DNA of 8,433 nucleotides, taken from the NCBI GenBank assembly GCA_900540335.1, contig UQFC01000109.1:1-8433 (forward strand), given 5' to 3'. Below are positions 6,763 through 8,433 of the stretch, in pieces. The notes beneath the pieces were generated by a model. It saw only the letters and a list, made by a program, of their open reading frames with translations, was not told the DNA's origin and made no database searches. The first letter of the stretch is position 1, and each line of letters opens with the position of its first letter. This DNA comes from an uncultured Clostridium sp. Its GTDB lineage: Bacteria > Bacillota > Clostridia > Lachnospirales > Lachnospiraceae. The translations under genes were made by a program, and so were the position numbers.

Positions 6763-8199
6763 ATGAAAAAGACAAAAATCATATGTACCATGGGACCAAA
6801 CACCAACGACAGAGAACTGATGAAGGCTCTGGCCCTTCATGGCATGGATATCGCCAGATTCAACTTCTCTCACGGCGACTACGAGGAGCAGAAAATGCGT
6901 CTGGATATGTTAAAAAGCATCCGTGAAGAAACCGGGCTTCCCATTGCAGCTCTTCTGGATACCAAGGGACCGGAGATTCGTACCGGACTTCTGAAGGACG
7001 GAAAAAAGGTGACTCTGGAAGCCGGACAGACCTATACTCTGACAACCAGAGAGATTGTGGGAGACAATCAGATTGTCCACATTAATTACAGCGGCTTAAA
7101 TGAAGATGTAGCAGAAGGCAACCGGATCCTGATTGATGACGGACTGATTGAGCTGAAGGTACAGGAAGTAAACGATACAGATATTGTATGTCAGGTTGTA
7201 AACGGCGGTGAGCTGGGCGAGAAAAAGGGCGTCAATGTACCGAACGTAAAGATTAAGCTGCCGGCTCTGACTGACAAGGATAAAGCAGATATCCGTTTTG
7301 GTATTGAGCAGGGCTTTGATTTTATTGCTGCTTCCTTTGTTCGTACAGCAGATGCTGTTCGTGAAATTCGCGAAATTCTGGATGAGGCAGGTTCCTCCAT
7401 GCAGATTATCGCAAAGATTGAGAATGCAGAGGGAATTGAGAATCTGGATGCGATTATTGAGGCCAGCGACGGCATCATGGTAGCCAGAGGCGATATGGGT
7501 GTGGAGATTCCGGCAGAGGAGGTTCCCCACATTCAGAAGATCATTATTTCCAAGTGTAACCAGGCCTGCAAGCCGGTTATTACTGCAACCCAGATGCTGG
7601 ATTCCATGATCCGCAATCCCCGTCCTACCAGAGCAGAGGTAACGGATGTGGCAAATGCGGTATATGACGGAACAGATGCAGTGATGCTGTCCGGTGAGAC
7701 TGCTATGGGTAAATACCCGGTAGAGGCTCTCAGCATGATGGCTCAGATCTGTGAGTCTACAGAGAAATATCTGGATTACAACTCCTACCGCAAGAGAAAG
7801 GTTTCTGCCGAGAATGAGCAGAACATCTCCAACGCAGTGTGCTACTCCTCTGTATCCACGGCTCATGCCCTGAATGCAAAGGCAATTATCGCTCCCTCCA
7901 TCAGCGGCTTTACAACAAGAATGCTGTCCAAGTGGAGACCGGGCGTACAGATTATCGGTCTGTCTCCCAGCGCTTCAGCTGTGCGCCAGATGCAGATTTA
8001 CTGGGGCGTTCGTCCCTTCCAGGCAAAGCGCGCAGAGTCTACGGACGTGCTGATCTGGTCCTCTCTGGAGCTTCTGAAGAATAAGGGAATTCTGGAGGAA
8101 GGCGATGTTACAGTTGTAACCGCAGGTGTTGTCAGCAGAGCAAGCCGTCATGAGCCGGCTGCAAACACCAATATTATGCGTGTAGTAGTTGTTGACTAA
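6763..8199 (+). CDS. pyk: Pyruvate kinase
   Basis: This cytoplasmic glycolytic enzyme converts phosphoenolpyruvate and ADP to pyruvate and ATP. The 478-residue protein is complete. It has the N-terminal KTKIICTMGP strand, ARFNFSHG (31-38; substrate-binding R32), LDTKGPEIRTG (65-75), a B domain of about 70-165, and the active-site signature IIAKIENAEGIEN (215-227) with catalytic K218 and metal ligand E220. Metal ligand D244 lies in ARGDMGVEIP (241-250), and T276 in TATQM. The C-terminal domain has SISGFTTR (379-386), where allosteric sugar phosphates bind in relatives. It lacks the extra C-terminal PEP-utiliser-like domain of Bacillus and Geobacillus enzymes (about 587 residues). GGAGG sits 9 bases before the ATG. 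It is the last gene of the corA unit, followed by a strong terminator. Mg2+ dependence gives a plausible link with the upstream CorA; that link is inference. Confidence 0.98.
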   Translation: MKKTKIICTMGPNTNDRELMKALALHGMDIARFNFSHGDYEEQKMRLDMLKSIREETGLPIAALLDTKGPEIRTGLLKDGKKVTLEAGQTYTLTTREIVGDNQIVHINYSGLNEDVAEGNRILIDDGLIELKVQEVNDTDIVCQVVNGGELGEKKGVNVPNVKIKLPALTDKDKADIRFGIEQGFDFIAASFVRTADAVREIREILDEAGSSMQIIAKIENAEGIENLDAIIEASDGIMVARGDMGVEIPAEEVPHIQKIIISKCNQACKPVITATQMLDSMIRNPRPTRAEVTDVANAVYDGTDAVMLSGETAMGKYPVEALSMMAQICESTEKYLDYNSYRKRKVSAENEQNISNAVCYSSVSTAHALNAKAIIAPSISGFTTRMLSKWRPGVQIIGLSPSASAVRQMQIYWGVRPFQAKRAESTDVLIWSSLELLKNKGILEEGDVTVVTAGVVSRASRHEPAANTNIMRVVVVD

Positions 8200-8236
8200 T
8201 CACAGAATTTCGAGCGTGTGATAAGATAACAGAGAC

Positions 8237-8283
8237 AAAGAAGTCTGATATGGCAGAAAAGCTGTCATTCAGACTTCTTTTTT
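8237..8283 (+). terminator. Strong intrinsic terminator after pyk
   Basis: A 12-bp perfect outer stem pairs 8237-8248 with 8269-8280 (core GAAGTCTGA/TCAGACTTC). After a single-base bulge, a 7-bp inner stem pairs 8250-8256 with 8262-8268 (ATGGCAG/CTGTCAT, one G-U pair) around a 5-base loop. The stem runs directly into six T (8278-8283). It begins 37 bases after the pyk stop codon and closes the rightward transcription unit. Confidence 0.93.
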
Positions 8284-8433
8284 GTTCACAGGAAATTACG
8301 TTCTATGAAACAATAATGCTCCGCGGGGAGCGCCATGCGGCGGAAGAGAAATTTTTCTTGTTTCAGGAAAATTTAGTATAGGAGCTTCCTGTATAATTTA
8401 AAATGTGGACGTTGAAAATTGAAAATACCTCAG
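8284..8433. other. Intergenic tail with small hairpins and a candidate -10
   Basis: No coding sequence is visible. Two G+C-rich hairpins lie in tandem: GCTCC/GGAGC (8318-8322 with 8327-8331) and CGCC/GGCG (8331-8334 with 8339-8342). Further right, CAGGAA (8364-8369) is the inverse of TTCCTG (8386-8391). A perfect TATAAT follows at 8392-8397, without a convincing -35 at 16-18 bases. The stretch may be the control region of a rightward gene beyond the window; there is not enough sequence to say. Confidence 0.35.

Noticed and set aside
6235..6873. Minus-strand ORF spanning the end of the rhomboid-like gene and the start of pyk (and 7096-7866 inside pyk)
   Set aside because: Both are shadows of well-supported plus-strand genes, and the first crosses a gene boundary without any start signals of its own.

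Overview
The window looks like a chromosomal segment of an anaerobic Gram-positive Clostridia, most likely of the Lachnospiraceae type. This is an inference from three things: a very large fused 2-hydroxyacyl-CoA-dehydratase-activase-like protein typical of strict anaerobes, purine-rich Shine-Dalgarno sequences of the GGAGG/AAGGA kind, and a short (478-residue) pyruvate kinase. No mobile element, tRNA, rRNA or CRISPR array is visible.

Layout: two divergent transcription units share a control region at about 4491-4911. Leftward (minus strand) is a single giant gene (255-4490, 1411 residues). It has two tandem BadF/BadG/HgdC-type ATPase modules, then a four-cysteine motif, then two regions resembling the COG3580/COG3581 (DUF2229, HgdB-like) families. 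It ends at a bidirectional hairpin terminator (145-203). Rightward (plus strand) is a compact three-gene unit with 33- and 30-base gaps: a CorA-family Mg2+ channel (4912-5853), a catalytically dead rhomboid-like membrane protein with a C-terminal Cys/His metal-binding tail (5887-6732), and pyruvate kinase (pyk, 6763-8199). A long, near-perfect hairpin terminator with a T-run follows (8237-8283).

The rightward unit starts at a textbook sigma-70/sigma-A promoter (TTGACA, 17 bases, TATAAT). Between it and the CorA start lies a leader of about 220 bases that can fold into a clear three-way junction with a 13-bp closing helix. I could not match it to a riboswitch class I know, and it is the best candidate for something undescribed here. 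A 10-bp perfect inverted repeat sits in the divergent promoter region and covers the candidate -10 of the leftward gene.

How the genes might work together (inference): pyruvate kinase needs Mg2+, so joint transcription with a Mg2+ channel under a structured leader could link divalent-cation supply to glycolytic flux. The role of the rhomboid-like protein is unknown. The divergent activase gene belongs to ATP-driven, low-potential electron transfer chemistry in anaerobes, but its substrate cannot be read from this window.
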